Shown here: positions 26,795 to 35,229 of the stretch, piece by piece
Layout of the letters: each line of letters opens with the position of its first letter
How positions within the stretch are numbered: the stretch's first letter is position 1
Assembly (NCBI RefSeq): GCF_019218285.1
Contig: NZ_JAHUZG010000001.1
Coordinates: 372,001 to 436,000 of the forward strand
From: Antarctobacter sediminis
GTDB taxonomy: Bacteria > Pseudomonadota > Alphaproteobacteria > Rhodobacterales > Rhodobacteraceae
Reading direction: 5' to 3'
Length of the DNA: 64,000 nucleotides
The notes under the pieces: generated by a model
What the model was told of the DNA's origin: nothing
Seen by the model: the letters and a program-made list of their open reading frames with translations, nothing else
The model's database searches: none
Translations under genes and position numbers: made by a program

Positions 26795-29238
26795 CGGGCG
26801 TGATCGCAGCAGCGCAGGCGCAGGACCCGCAGGTGGTCGGCGGCAAGGCGGCGGCCTTGTCGAAATTGACCGCCGCCGGGTTCGACGTGCCGCCTTTTCT
26901 TGTCCTCACCGATGCGGCCTTTCGCAACGCCGGAAATGACCTGAGCGACACCGCCGCGCGGGCATTGCCCAAGGCGTTGGCGGCACTGGGGCCGGGGCCC
27001 TACGCCGTGCGTTCCTCTGCCCGGGCCGAAGACGGGGCCGAGGCCAGCCACGCAGGCCAGTTCGACACGGTGCTGAACGTCGCCGCAGAAGCGTTGGAGC
27101 AAGCGGCGCGGCAGGTGCGTGCCTCGGGGCTTGCCGACCATGTGGCCCGCTATCGTCTGGATCGCGGCGTCGAAGACGCAGGTCTGCCGGCCGTATTGGT
27201 GCAACAGATGGTGCCCGCCCGTGTGGCCGGGGTCGGCTTTTCCGCCGATCCGGTCAGCGGGCGGCGGGACCATGCGTTGGTCTCTGCCGTTGCGGGATTG
27301 GCCGACAGGCTTGTCAGCGGTGAGGTCGACGGGGAAAGCTGGACCCTCGACCGGGACGGGCAGGTTGTCGAGGCCCCCGCCGCCGCGCCCCGTGTTCTGA
27401 CCGCCGACGAGGCTGTTGAGGTCGCCGCGCTGGCCCTGCGGGCCGAAACCGCCTTTGGCTCCCCGCAGGACATCGAATGGGCCTATGACGGGGCGCGTCT
27501 GTTCATGCTTCAGGCCCGCCCGATCACCACCGGATTGCGCCCTGTTCCGATGCCGGATCAGAGGCTGGTGGTGCTGGACAATTCCAACATCGTCGAAAGC
27601 TATCCCGGTCTGGTCAGCCCGCTAACCTACAGTTTTGCCGCCTATTGCTATAACCGCGTCTACCGGGCCTTCGTTGCGCTGCTGGGACTGCGCGGGGAAC
27701 AGATCGACGCGCATTCCGCCGTGTTCGACAACCTTCTGACGCGCGTCGACGGGCGCGTCTATTACAATCTCGGCAACTGGTATCGGGCGCTGGCACTGTT
27801 GCCCGCCTTTTCGCTCAATCGCGGCTACATGGAAACCATGATGGGGGTGGACAACCCCTTGCCCGAGGAGTTGACCGACCGGCTGGCGCCGCCCCCGGCC
27901 AAGGGCTGGGGCAAGGTGGCGGCGCTGTTCAATCTGGCACGCGTTGCGGGCGGGCTGCTGCGCGAGGCCCTGCGCCTGCCGGGGACGAAACGCCGTTTCA
28001 TGGCGCGCCTGCAAGAGGCGCTGGAGGATGGCGCCGACACCGACCGCAGCCTGACGGAACTGGCCGCGATGTACCGACGGATCGAAGCCACGCTGCTGGA
28101 CCGTTGGGATGCGCCTTTGGTGAATGATTTCCTCTGCATGATGGGATTTGGCGCGTCGCGTGGCCTGTTGCGGAAATGGGCCGGTGACGCCGGTCTGGAG
28201 TTCCACAACGACGTGATGATCGGGCAGGGCGGCATCGTCTCGGCGGAACCGGCGCGACGGATTGCGGAGATGGGGCGCATGGCGCGTGACAGGCCGGGCG
28301 CGGCAGAGGCATTGGCGCAGGGGCGTGATGCGCTGCACGCCTTTCCCGAACTCGATAGCGCCGTGGCCGCCTATCTGCGTCTTTTCGGGGACCGCTGTAC
28401 CGAGGAATTAAAGCTGGAAAGCCTGCCGCTGACCGAGAATCCCGCACCCCTTCTGGCGGCCATTGCCAGCGCAGCCCGTCGGGAAACCCCCGCCGAAGGC
28501 CGCCGTCACAGCCCGGACTGGGCCGGGTTGATGCCGGGTCGCCCGCTGCGGCGCGGTCTGGCGCGGGCCCTGACCGTTTGGGCGGCGGCGCGGGTCCGGG
28601 ACCGCGAAAACCTGCGCTTTGAACGCACGCGGATCTTTGCACTGGCGCGCCGGACCTTTCTTGCCATGGGGCGAGAGTTCCATGCACTTGGCTTGATTGA
28701 CGATCCGCGCGACGTCTTGTTCCTCACCGTCCAGGAGGTGATGGGCGCAGTCGAAGGCAATGCGCTGGGGGATGATCTTCGCGCCTTGGTGACACAGCGA
28801 CGCGCCGAAATGGAGGCCAGCACCCGGCGCCCGGCGCCCCCCGAACGGATCGAGCTGCGCGGCGCAGTTGCCGCCCATGCCCCCGGACAGGCCAAGAGCG
28901 ATGCGGCACCCACGGGCGACAGCCGCACAGGAACAGGCTGTTCCAAGGGAACGGTCACCGCCCGGGCCCGCGTGATCCGCGACCCGGGCGCAGAGATGTT
29001 GGAACCGGGCGAGATCCTTGTGGCTTCGAATACCGATCCGGGCTGGATCGCGCTGTTCGCCGGAGCTTCCGCCATCGTGGTCGAGCGCGGCTCGCTCCTG
29101 TCGCATTCCGCCATCGTCTCACGCGAGATGGGCATTCCCTGTGTCGTGGGCATCCGAGACGCAACCCGATGGCTGCAAACCGGTGACGTGATCACGGTCG
29201 ACGGGGCCACAGGCCATGTGAGCAAAGCCGATGGATGA
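26791..29238 (+). CDS. PEP-synthase-like/rifampin-phosphotransferase-like ATP-dependent phosphotransferase
   Basis: This 815-residue protein has an ATP-grasp domain of the PPDK/PEP synthase type at residues 1 to about 260 (YAVRSSARAEDGAEASHAGQFDT; GVGFSADPVSGRRD). A unique central part follows at about 260-720. A swivelling phospho-His domain closes the protein (ERGSLLSHSAIVSREMGIP, His772). It lacks the C-terminal PEP/pyruvate barrel of real PEP synthase. The layout is that of rifampin phosphotransferase, in which the central part binds the acceptor, so I expect it to phosphorylate an operon-specific small molecule via His772. Overlaps of 4 and 8 nt tie it to its neighbours. Confidence 0.75.
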   Translation: MTGVIAAAQAQDPQVVGGKAAALSKLTAAGFDVPPFLVLTDAAFRNAGNDLSDTAARALPKALAALGPGPYAVRSSARAEDGAEASHAGQFDTVLNVAAEALEQAARQVRASGLADHVARYRLDRGVEDAGLPAVLVQQMVPARVAGVGFSADPVSGRRDHALVSAVAGLADRLVSGEVDGESWTLDRDGQVVEAPAAAPRVLTADEAVEVAALALRAETAFGSPQDIEWAYDGARLFMLQARPITTGLRPVPMPDQRLVVLDNSNIVESYPGLVSPLTYSFAAYCYNRVYRAFVALLGLRGEQIDAHSAVFDNLLTRVDGRVYYNLGNWYRALALLPAFSLNRGYMETMMGVDNPLPEELTDRLAPPPAKGWGKVAALFNLARVAGGLLREALRLPGTKRRFMARLQEALEDGADTDRSLTELAAMYRRIEATLLDRWDAPLVNDFLCMMGFGASRGLLRKWAGDAGLEFHNDVMIGQGGIVSAEPARRIAEMGRMARDRPGAAEALAQGRDALHAFPELDSAVAAYLRLFGDRCTEELKLESLPLTENPAPLLAAIASAARRETPAEGRRHSPDWAGLMPGRPLRRGLARALTVWAAARVRDRENLRFERTRIFALARRTFLAMGREFHALGLIDDPRDVLFLTVQEVMGAVEGNALGDDLRALVTQRRAEMEASTRRPAPPERIELRGAVAAHAPGQAKSDAAPTGDSRTGTGCSKGTVTARARVIRDPGAEMLEPGEILVASNTDPGWIALFAGASAIVVERGSLLSHSAIVSREMGIPCVVGIRDATRWLQTGDVITVDGATGHVSKADG

Positions 29239-30322
29239 CCGCCGCATCGACCAACGTGCCTCGTTCGAGCGCATCCGCTATGCGCAGGCATGGGAAGACG
29301 CCGATGTACTGACGCAGGCCATGGGCGAGGTGCGCGGAGGGGAACTGGTGGCGGTCTGTTCCTCTGGCGACAACGCGCTGGCGTTGTTGTTGTCCGATCC
29401 GGCGGCGGTCCATGCGGTGGATATTTCGCCCGCGCAGATCGAATGCCTGAACCTGCGGTTGGGGGCCTATGCGGCGCTGACCCATGCCGAATTCCTTGAA
29501 CTGATGGGCGCGCGCGCCAGCACCCGCCGCGCCATGCTGTTGTCCCGCGCGCTGTCGGATGTCTCTGACCAGACGCGTGCCTTCTGGGCCGATCTGACGC
29601 CTCAGGTCGAGGCCTATGGCGCAGGCGGGGTGGGCAAGTTCGAGGGTTATTTTCGCCTGTTCTCGCGTTTCATGCTGCCGCTGGTTCACAGCCGTGCCAC
29701 CATTGACGGAATATTCGAACCCCGTGACCCGGCGGCGCGGCAGGCATTCTTTGACACGCGGTTCGACACATGGCGCTGGCGCCTTTTGGTCAAGCTGTTC
29801 TTTTCCCGTGCCGCCATGGGGCTATTGGGGCGCGACCCGGCCTTTTTCGAACATGTGCAGGGCAGCGTGGCCGACCATGTCTTTTCGCGTCTGCGCCACG
29901 CCGGGATCGACACCGACCCGTCGCAGAACCCCTACCTGCATTGGATCATGAAACGGTGCCACGGCACCGCGCTGCCATTGCCTTGGCGGGCCGAAGCCTA
30001 TGAGGTCATCCGCCACCGGCTTGACCGTATCCGCCCGCATCCGGGCACGGCCGAGACGCTGAATGTGACAGATGCGGCGGGGTTCTACCTGTCTGATATC
30101 TTTGAATACATGTCGCCGGATCTGGCGGCGCGGGTTTATGGCCGGTTTCTGGACATGGCCCGCCCCGGCGCGCGGCTGGTCTATTGGAACATGATGGCGC
30201 CGCGCCGCGTGCCCGCAGCGCTGGCGGAACGGGTTACGACCCTGACGGACCTGGAAACCCGTTTGAAAGCGCAGGACAAGGCGTTTTTCTACTCTGATTT
30301 CGTGGTCGAAGAAATCCGATGA
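29231..30322 (+). CDS. DUF3419 protein, BtaA-like 3-amino-3-carboxypropyl transferase
   Basis: This 363-residue protein fits DUF3419, the family of BtaA, which moves the 3-amino-3-carboxypropyl group of S-adenosylmethionine to diacylglycerol in betaine-lipid synthesis. Visible are RYAQAWEDADVLTQAM at the N-terminus, an SAM-fold loop (VAVCSSGDNALALLLS), AVDISPAQIECLNLRL, and a late SDIFEYMSPD. No BtaB-type N-methyltransferase is encoded here, so the product would not simply be DGTS. In this operon the acceptor could be the isoprenoid or mevalonate-derived product. It overlaps the upstream gene by 8 nt and the downstream gene by 4. Confidence 0.75.
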   Translation: MDDRRIDQRASFERIRYAQAWEDADVLTQAMGEVRGGELVAVCSSGDNALALLLSDPAAVHAVDISPAQIECLNLRLGAYAALTHAEFLELMGARASTRRAMLLSRALSDVSDQTRAFWADLTPQVEAYGAGGVGKFEGYFRLFSRFMLPLVHSRATIDGIFEPRDPAARQAFFDTRFDTWRWRLLVKLFFSRAAMGLLGRDPAFFEHVQGSVADHVFSRLRHAGIDTDPSQNPYLHWIMKRCHGTALPLPWRAEAYEVIRHRLDRIRPHPGTAETLNVTDAAGFYLSDIFEYMSPDLAARVYGRFLDMARPGARLVYWNMMAPRRVPAALAERVTTLTDLETRLKAQDKAFFYSDFVVEEIR

Positions 30323-31647
30323 CAGTGATTTGGCAGACCGCTCTGGCGCTTGGGCTGATCCTTGGCCTGCTGGGGATCATGACATGGCTGTCCCGCCATG
30401 CCCGCGACCACGATTGGCACCCCGAACTGGCGCGCAAGATCGTGCATGTGTTGGCCTCGGGCCTTGCCATCCCTTTGCCTTGGTTATTCGTCGATGACTG
30501 GCCGGTGTGGCTGGTGTTGGGGCTGGCGCTATTGGCCATGACGGCGATGCGCACGCCGTTGCTGCGCGGTCCTGGCCGCGCTCTGCATTCGGTCGAGCGC
30601 AAGTCATGGGGCGACGTGTTGCTGGTGGTTTCGGTCGGCCTGTTGTTCCTGCTGCATGCGGCGCATCCGGTTCTTTATGTCCTGCCGCTTGCGGTTGTCG
30701 CACTTGGAGATGCCGCCGCCGCCCTTGCAGGCAGCGCCTATGGCCGCACCTTTTACCTGACCCCCGATGGCCGCAAGAGCGTCGAGGGCAGCACGATGTT
30801 CTTTCTCGTGACGGTGATCCTCGCCATGGTCTGCCTGCTGCTTCAGACCGACATGGCGCGCACGGATTTGATCCTTGCCGCTTTCAGCATCGCCCTGTTT
30901 GCCACGGTGATCGAAGCCGACAGCTGGGCCGGGCTGGATAATCTCTTTTTGCCGATGGGAGTGTTTCTGTTCCTCTTCAACTTCATCGGCTGGCCCGGAG
31001 AGCCGGGCTTGACGCGCGTGCTGGGCCCGCTGGTGGCGATGCCTTTGGCCTATGGGCTCAGCCGCGGGGCCGGGGCCTCGCCACAGGTGGCGCGCATTCA
31101 CGCGGTGGCGCTGTTCATGATCCTGTCGGCGGTGCATGTCTGGAACGCGGTTTTGCCGGGGCTTGTGCTGTTGGCCCAGGCGCTGGGGGCAGGTCGGAGA
31201 GCGCGGCCCGACGGCGACCGGGGCGCGCTGAACATTGTCACGGGGCTTGCGGCCTTCAGTTTTGCCTTTCTGGCGATCGAAGTGCCCTGTCGTGCCAGCG
31301 GGATCAATTTCTACGGTTTCGGCTGTGCCGCGGTTGCTGCCGGTCTGCTGGCGCATGGGCTGCCTCGGATGACGCAGGCCTTACGCCTTGGGGCTGCTTT
31401 GGCGGCGGCTGGCACATTGTGGTCGCTTTGGGTTCTGCTGACCGGACTGAATACCGGCACCACCGCGTGGCACGGAACACAGGAAATCGAAGCCGCTGTC
31501 GTGATCGCCCTGACGGCGCTGTTGCCGGTGCTTTGGCCTGCATTGTTTCACCGCAAGGCCGAGGTCCGGATATCGCTGCTTGGGGCGCTTCCGGCGCTAT
31601 GCCTATATGGGGGCCATTGTCTGTTGATCGGGGGAGGCGGCGCATGA
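30319..31647 (+). CDS. Phytol/dolichol-kinase-like integral membrane protein
   Basis: This 442-residue protein has roughly 12 membrane helices. The first half carries the signature blocks of CTP-dependent polyprenol kinases (phytol kinase VTE5, dolichol kinase SEC59, bacterial relatives): RKIVHVLASGLAIPLPWLF, ALGDAAAALAGSAYGR and GRKSVEGSTMFFL. The second half (about residues 230-442) is a further membrane domain that I do not recognise, so the protein is longer than a simple kinase of about 200-250 residues. It could phosphorylate an isoprenoid alcohol or diacylglycerol-like lipid in this pathway. It overlaps both neighbours by 4 nt. Confidence 0.65.
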   Translation: MTVIWQTALALGLILGLLGIMTWLSRHARDHDWHPELARKIVHVLASGLAIPLPWLFVDDWPVWLVLGLALLAMTAMRTPLLRGPGRALHSVERKSWGDVLLVVSVGLLFLLHAAHPVLYVLPLAVVALGDAAAALAGSAYGRTFYLTPDGRKSVEGSTMFFLVTVILAMVCLLLQTDMARTDLILAAFSIALFATVIEADSWAGLDNLFLPMGVFLFLFNFIGWPGEPGLTRVLGPLVAMPLAYGLSRGAGASPQVARIHAVALFMILSAVHVWNAVLPGLVLLAQALGAGRRARPDGDRGALNIVTGLAAFSFAFLAIEVPCRASGINFYGFGCAAVAAGLLAHGLPRMTQALRLGAALAAAGTLWSLWVLLTGLNTGTTAWHGTQEIEAAVVIALTALLPVLWPALFHRKAEVRISLLGALPALCLYGGHCLLIGGGGA

Positions 31648-32492
31648 GCGGCGAGGCACGGAAGTCCGACGGCGCGCGCGCCAAGCTTTATCTCGACGGC
31701 CCTCTGTGGGAGGGCGCGCCCGCGGCCACCATCGGCGATTTCAAGTGCGACAGCGCAGAAGAGGGCGCGGCCCTTCTGCGCGACCTGTGCGGGGAAATGA
31801 AAGCCGGGGGCGTGACCCGCGTCCTTGGTCCGATGAACGGCGACACATGGCACAGTTACCGCCTTGTCACCGAAAGCGACGGCACGGCCCCCTTCCTGAT
31901 GGAACCGAAAAGCGGCCCGCATGACCTTGCGGCCTTTGAGGCGGCGGGTTTCACCCCTGTCTCGCACTATTTCTCGGCCCATGTGGCGCCCGAAACCGGA
32001 ATCGGGCCGCAGCCCGCGCCCATGCCGGGGATCGAGATCGCCAATTGGGACGGCAGCGCCCCCGAAGCGCATTTCGCCGAGGTCCACGCGCTGTCCTCGC
32101 AGGCCTTTTCGGGAAACGCCTTTTACCAGCCCATCGGGTTGCAGGACTTTCTTGCGCTTTACATGCCTTTTGTGCCGCTGCTGAAACCGGACCTGATCTT
32201 TACCGCCCGCGACACGGCGACAGGCGCGCTTTTGGGCTATCTGTTCGGCATTCCCAACTATGGGCACGGCGCGTCACCGGAACAGGTCATCCTGAAAACC
32301 TATGCCAGCCTGCGCCATGGTCTTGGGCACCACCTTGCCCGTGCCTTTCACATCCGCGCCCGCGACATGGGATTCCAACAGGTGATCCACGCGCTGATCC
32401 ATGACGACAACGCCTCTGCCGACCGCAGCCGCCGCCACGGGGGGCAGGTCTTTCGCCGCTACGCCCTGATGGGACGACATCTGGATGACTGA
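31644..32492 (+). CDS. GNAT-like acyltransferase domain protein
   Basis: This 282-residue soluble protein has a C-terminal half that looks like a GNAT fold: GALLGYLFGIPNYG as beta-strand 4, the acyl-CoA loop region VILKTYASLRHGLGHHLARAFHIRA, then VIHALIHDDNASADRSRRHGG as the catalytic end. The N-terminal half (about residues 1-130) appears to be a second, decayed GNAT-like unit (VTRVLGPMNGDTWHSYRLV). It may acylate an amino group, such as the one introduced by the BtaA-like enzyme. It overlaps the flanking genes by 4 and 8 nt. Confidence 0.55.
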   Translation: MSGEARKSDGARAKLYLDGPLWEGAPAATIGDFKCDSAEEGAALLRDLCGEMKAGGVTRVLGPMNGDTWHSYRLVTESDGTAPFLMEPKSGPHDLAAFEAAGFTPVSHYFSAHVAPETGIGPQPAPMPGIEIANWDGSAPEAHFAEVHALSSQAFSGNAFYQPIGLQDFLALYMPFVPLLKPDLIFTARDTATGALLGYLFGIPNYGHGASPEQVILKTYASLRHGLGHHLARAFHIRARDMGFQQVIHALIHDDNASADRSRRHGGQVFRRYALMGRHLDD

Positions 32493-33906
32493 CCTCGCCC
32501 GGCGGTTCTCGGCCGTGGCGGCCGAGCAGGGTGCGCGCCCGGCGCTGGTCGCCCCGGGTGCAAGCATCAGCTTCGCCGAACTGGAGCGGCGCGCCGCCGC
32601 TTTCGCCGCCACCTGTGCGCGACGTGGCATCGCCAAGGGGGACCGCATCCTTGTCGCCATGCCGGTGGGGGTCGATCTTTACGTGGCACTGGCCGCCTGC
32701 TGGCGGCTTGGGGCTGTCGCGGTCTTTCCCGAACCGGCGCTGGGGCTTGCCGGTCTGCGCCACGCCATAGCTGTCACCCGCCCCCGGGCGCTGTTCGCCA
32801 GCGGGCTATATCGCCTGATCCGTTTCCTGCCCGCGCTCTGGTGTGCGCGGCGTCTTGCACCCGGTCAGCGGGACAGGGGCCATGTGGACTCTGTGAACCT
32901 GACGCCCGAGGACCCGGCGCTGATTTCCTTTACCTCCGGCTCGACCGGTGCGCCCAAGGCGATCCCGCGCAGCCACGGCTTTCTCACCGCGCAATATCAG
33001 GCAGTTGCCCCGCTGCTGGCCTCTGACGGGGCGGAAAACGATCTTGTGGCCTTTCCGGTCTTTGCGCTGGTCAACCTTGCCGAGGGGCGGCCAAGCGTTC
33101 TGCCCAACTGGAAACTCACCCGCCCCGAAGCGGTCACGCCCGCTGCGCTGGCCGGTTGGATCAGGCAGACCGGCGCAACCCGCGCGCTGTTGCCGCCCGC
33201 GCTATGCGAAACCCTTGCGCAAGCCGATCTGCCGCGCGCGTTGCACAGCGTCTTTACCGGCGGCGGGCCGGTCAAACCGGCGCTGGTGGATCGGTTGCGG
33301 TCACGCAATCCGGGGCTGCGGGTGATCTCTGTCTACGGCTCGACAGAGGCGGAACCGATCGCCGATCTGAACTGGGACGAAGTCAGCGCGGCCGACCGCA
33401 TGGCCATGGCCGGGGGCGGGGGTCTTCTGGCCGGGCCACCCGTGGCAGGGACCGACCTGCGCATCGTCGAGGATGAAATCCAGGTCGCCGGGCCGCATGT
33501 GAATGCCCATTACCTCGACCCCCGGCACGAAGAAGGCACAAAGGTGCATGAGGGCAACCGCACATGGCATCGCACAGGTGATGCCGGGCGGCTGGACGAA
33601 CAGGGGCGGCTTTGGCTGCTGGGGCGGCACAGCGGTGTGGCGCAGGGGCGCGATGGGCCGCTTTACCCTTTTGCGGTGGAGCTGGCGGCGGAAAGCTGGC
33701 CGGGGGTGCGGCGCGCGGCGCTGCTGCCCACACAGGCGGGGCCGGTTCTGGTCTACGAAGGCACGGCAGAGGCGTGCGCCGAACGCGCGCGTGCCCTTGG
33801 GATCGATCGGGTGCAGCGCGTCGCGGCGATCCCGCTGGACAGGCGCCACCGGTCCAAGGTCGATTACACGGAATTGCGCCGTCAGGTGGAGCGCGCAACA
33901 GGTTGA
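32485..33906 (+). CDS. AMP-forming acyl ligase (ANL superfamily)
   Basis: This 473-residue acyl-adenylating enzyme has the P-loop-like A3 motif FTSGSTGAPKAIPRSHG, the A5-type VYGSTEAEPIADLNWDE, the A7 motif WHRTGDAGRLDEQGRLWLLGR and a short C-terminal domain with the A10 Lys in RHRSKVDYTEL. The A5 region (STEAEPI) recalls beta-lactone synthetases of the OleC type more than ordinary fatty acyl-CoA ligases, though this is only an impression. It activates a carboxylic acid as an acyl-adenylate; mevalonate, a fatty acid or the aminocarboxypropyl group would all suit the operon. It overlaps the GNAT-like gene by 8 nt. Confidence 0.75.
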   Translation: MTDLARRFSAVAAEQGARPALVAPGASISFAELERRAAAFAATCARRGIAKGDRILVAMPVGVDLYVALAACWRLGAVAVFPEPALGLAGLRHAIAVTRPRALFASGLYRLIRFLPALWCARRLAPGQRDRGHVDSVNLTPEDPALISFTSGSTGAPKAIPRSHGFLTAQYQAVAPLLASDGAENDLVAFPVFALVNLAEGRPSVLPNWKLTRPEAVTPAALAGWIRQTGATRALLPPALCETLAQADLPRALHSVFTGGGPVKPALVDRLRSRNPGLRVISVYGSTEAEPIADLNWDEVSAADRMAMAGGGGLLAGPPVAGTDLRIVEDEIQVAGPHVNAHYLDPRHEEGTKVHEGNRTWHRTGDAGRLDEQGRLWLLGRHSGVAQGRDGPLYPFAVELAAESWPGVRRAALLPTQAGPVLVYEGTAEACAERARALGIDRVQRVAAIPLDRRHRSKVDYTELRRQVERATG

Positions 33907-33925
33907 ACGGGCAGGGAGTGCAGCA

Positions 33926-35161
33926 ATGGATATTCTGGTCAAAGGGGGCGTGCTGCCCGACGGCAGGCAGGCGGATATCGCCATCACCGGCGGCATCATC
34001 ACGGCAGTGGAACCGGGCATTACCGCCGAGGCGGGGCAGGTCATCGACGCCAGCGGCAAGCTGGTGTCCCAGCCTTTTGTCGATGCGCATTTCCATATGG
34101 ACGCGACGCTGAGCTATGGCCAACCGCGGGTGAATGCCTCGGGCACCCTGCTGGAGGGGATCTCGCTCTGGGGGGAGTTGAAACAGATCCAGACGCGCGA
34201 GGAAATCGTGGCGCGCGCGCTGACCTACTGCCGTCAGGCCGTGGGCAAGGGCATCCTTGCCATCCGCAGCCACGTGGACGTGACCGATCCGAATTTCCGC
34301 ACGGTCGAGGCGCTGCTCGAGGTGCGAGAGGCGGTGCGCGAGGTGCTGGACCTGCAACTGGTCGCCTTCCCGCAGGACGGCTGGTATCGCGCGGCGGGGG
34401 CCGAGGCTCAGGTGATCCGCGCGCTGGATGCCGGTGTCGACGTGGTCGGCGGCATCCCGCATTTCGAACGGACCATGGCGGATGGCGCGGCCTCGGTCCG
34501 GGCGGCCTGCGAACTGGCGGCGGAACGCGGCCTGCGCGTCGACCTTCATTGCGACGAAAGCGACGACCCCCACAGTCGCCATATCGAGACACTCGCCGCC
34601 GAGACCCTGCGCTGCGGCTTGCAGGGCCGGGTGGCAGGGTCGCACCTGACCTCGATGCATTCGATGGACAATTACTATGTCGCGAAACTCCTGCCACTGA
34701 TCGCCGAGGCGCAGGTGGCCGCCATCCCCAACCCACTGATCAACATCACCTTGCAGGGCAGGATGGATACCTATCCGAAACGGCGCGGGCAGACGCGCGT
34801 GCCGGAACTGCGCGCCGCCGGGGTGACGGTGGCCTTCGGGCAGGATTGCGTGCGCGATCCGTGGTATCCGCTGGGCTCGGGCGACATGCTGGAGGTGGCG
34901 CATATGGGGCTGCACGTGGGCCTGATGACCGCGCCGGACCAGATGCGCGCGGGGTTTGGCATGGTGACGGAGAGCCCGGCCCGGATCATGGGGCTGGACT
35001 TCGGCCTGACACCGGGCGCGCGCGGCAGCCTTGTGATGCTGGACGCCCCCGATCCGATCGAGGCGCTGCGGCTGCGCCCGGCGCGTCTGGCGGTGGTTTC
35101 GAACGGGCGCGTGGTGGCCCGGACGGAACCGGCCCGGACCGAGGTTCTGGCGGAGTTCTGA
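33926..35161 (+). CDS. codA: Cytosine-deaminase-like amidohydrolase
   Basis: This 411-residue amidohydrolase-superfamily enzyme is close to cytosine deaminase in pattern: HFHMD metal motif near residue 55, HCDESDD (third His), SHLTSMHS, and the catalytic Asp in AFGQDCVRDPW. It would deaminate cytosine or a related ring such as creatinine or isoguanine. It starts 19 nt after the ligase gene behind GGCAGGGAG, so it may be the last gene of that operon, although its function in pyrimidine salvage would be unrelated. The closest characterised family is CodA; the true substrate is not certain. Confidence 0.75.
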   Translation: MDILVKGGVLPDGRQADIAITGGIITAVEPGITAEAGQVIDASGKLVSQPFVDAHFHMDATLSYGQPRVNASGTLLEGISLWGELKQIQTREEIVARALTYCRQAVGKGILAIRSHVDVTDPNFRTVEALLEVREAVREVLDLQLVAFPQDGWYRAAGAEAQVIRALDAGVDVVGGIPHFERTMADGAASVRAACELAAERGLRVDLHCDESDDPHSRHIETLAAETLRCGLQGRVAGSHLTSMHSMDNYYVAKLLPLIAEAQVAAIPNPLINITLQGRMDTYPKRRGQTRVPELRAAGVTVAFGQDCVRDPWYPLGSGDMLEVAHMGLHVGLMTAPDQMRAGFGMVTESPARIMGLDFGLTPGARGSLVMLDAPDPIEALRLRPARLAVVSNGRVVARTEPARTEVLAEF

Positions 35162-35229
35162 ACCCGCGCAGCCGAGCGCATGGCCTGCGTCCCCTGCATC
35201 TTTGCCAACCGCAGCGATTGGTGGTGATG

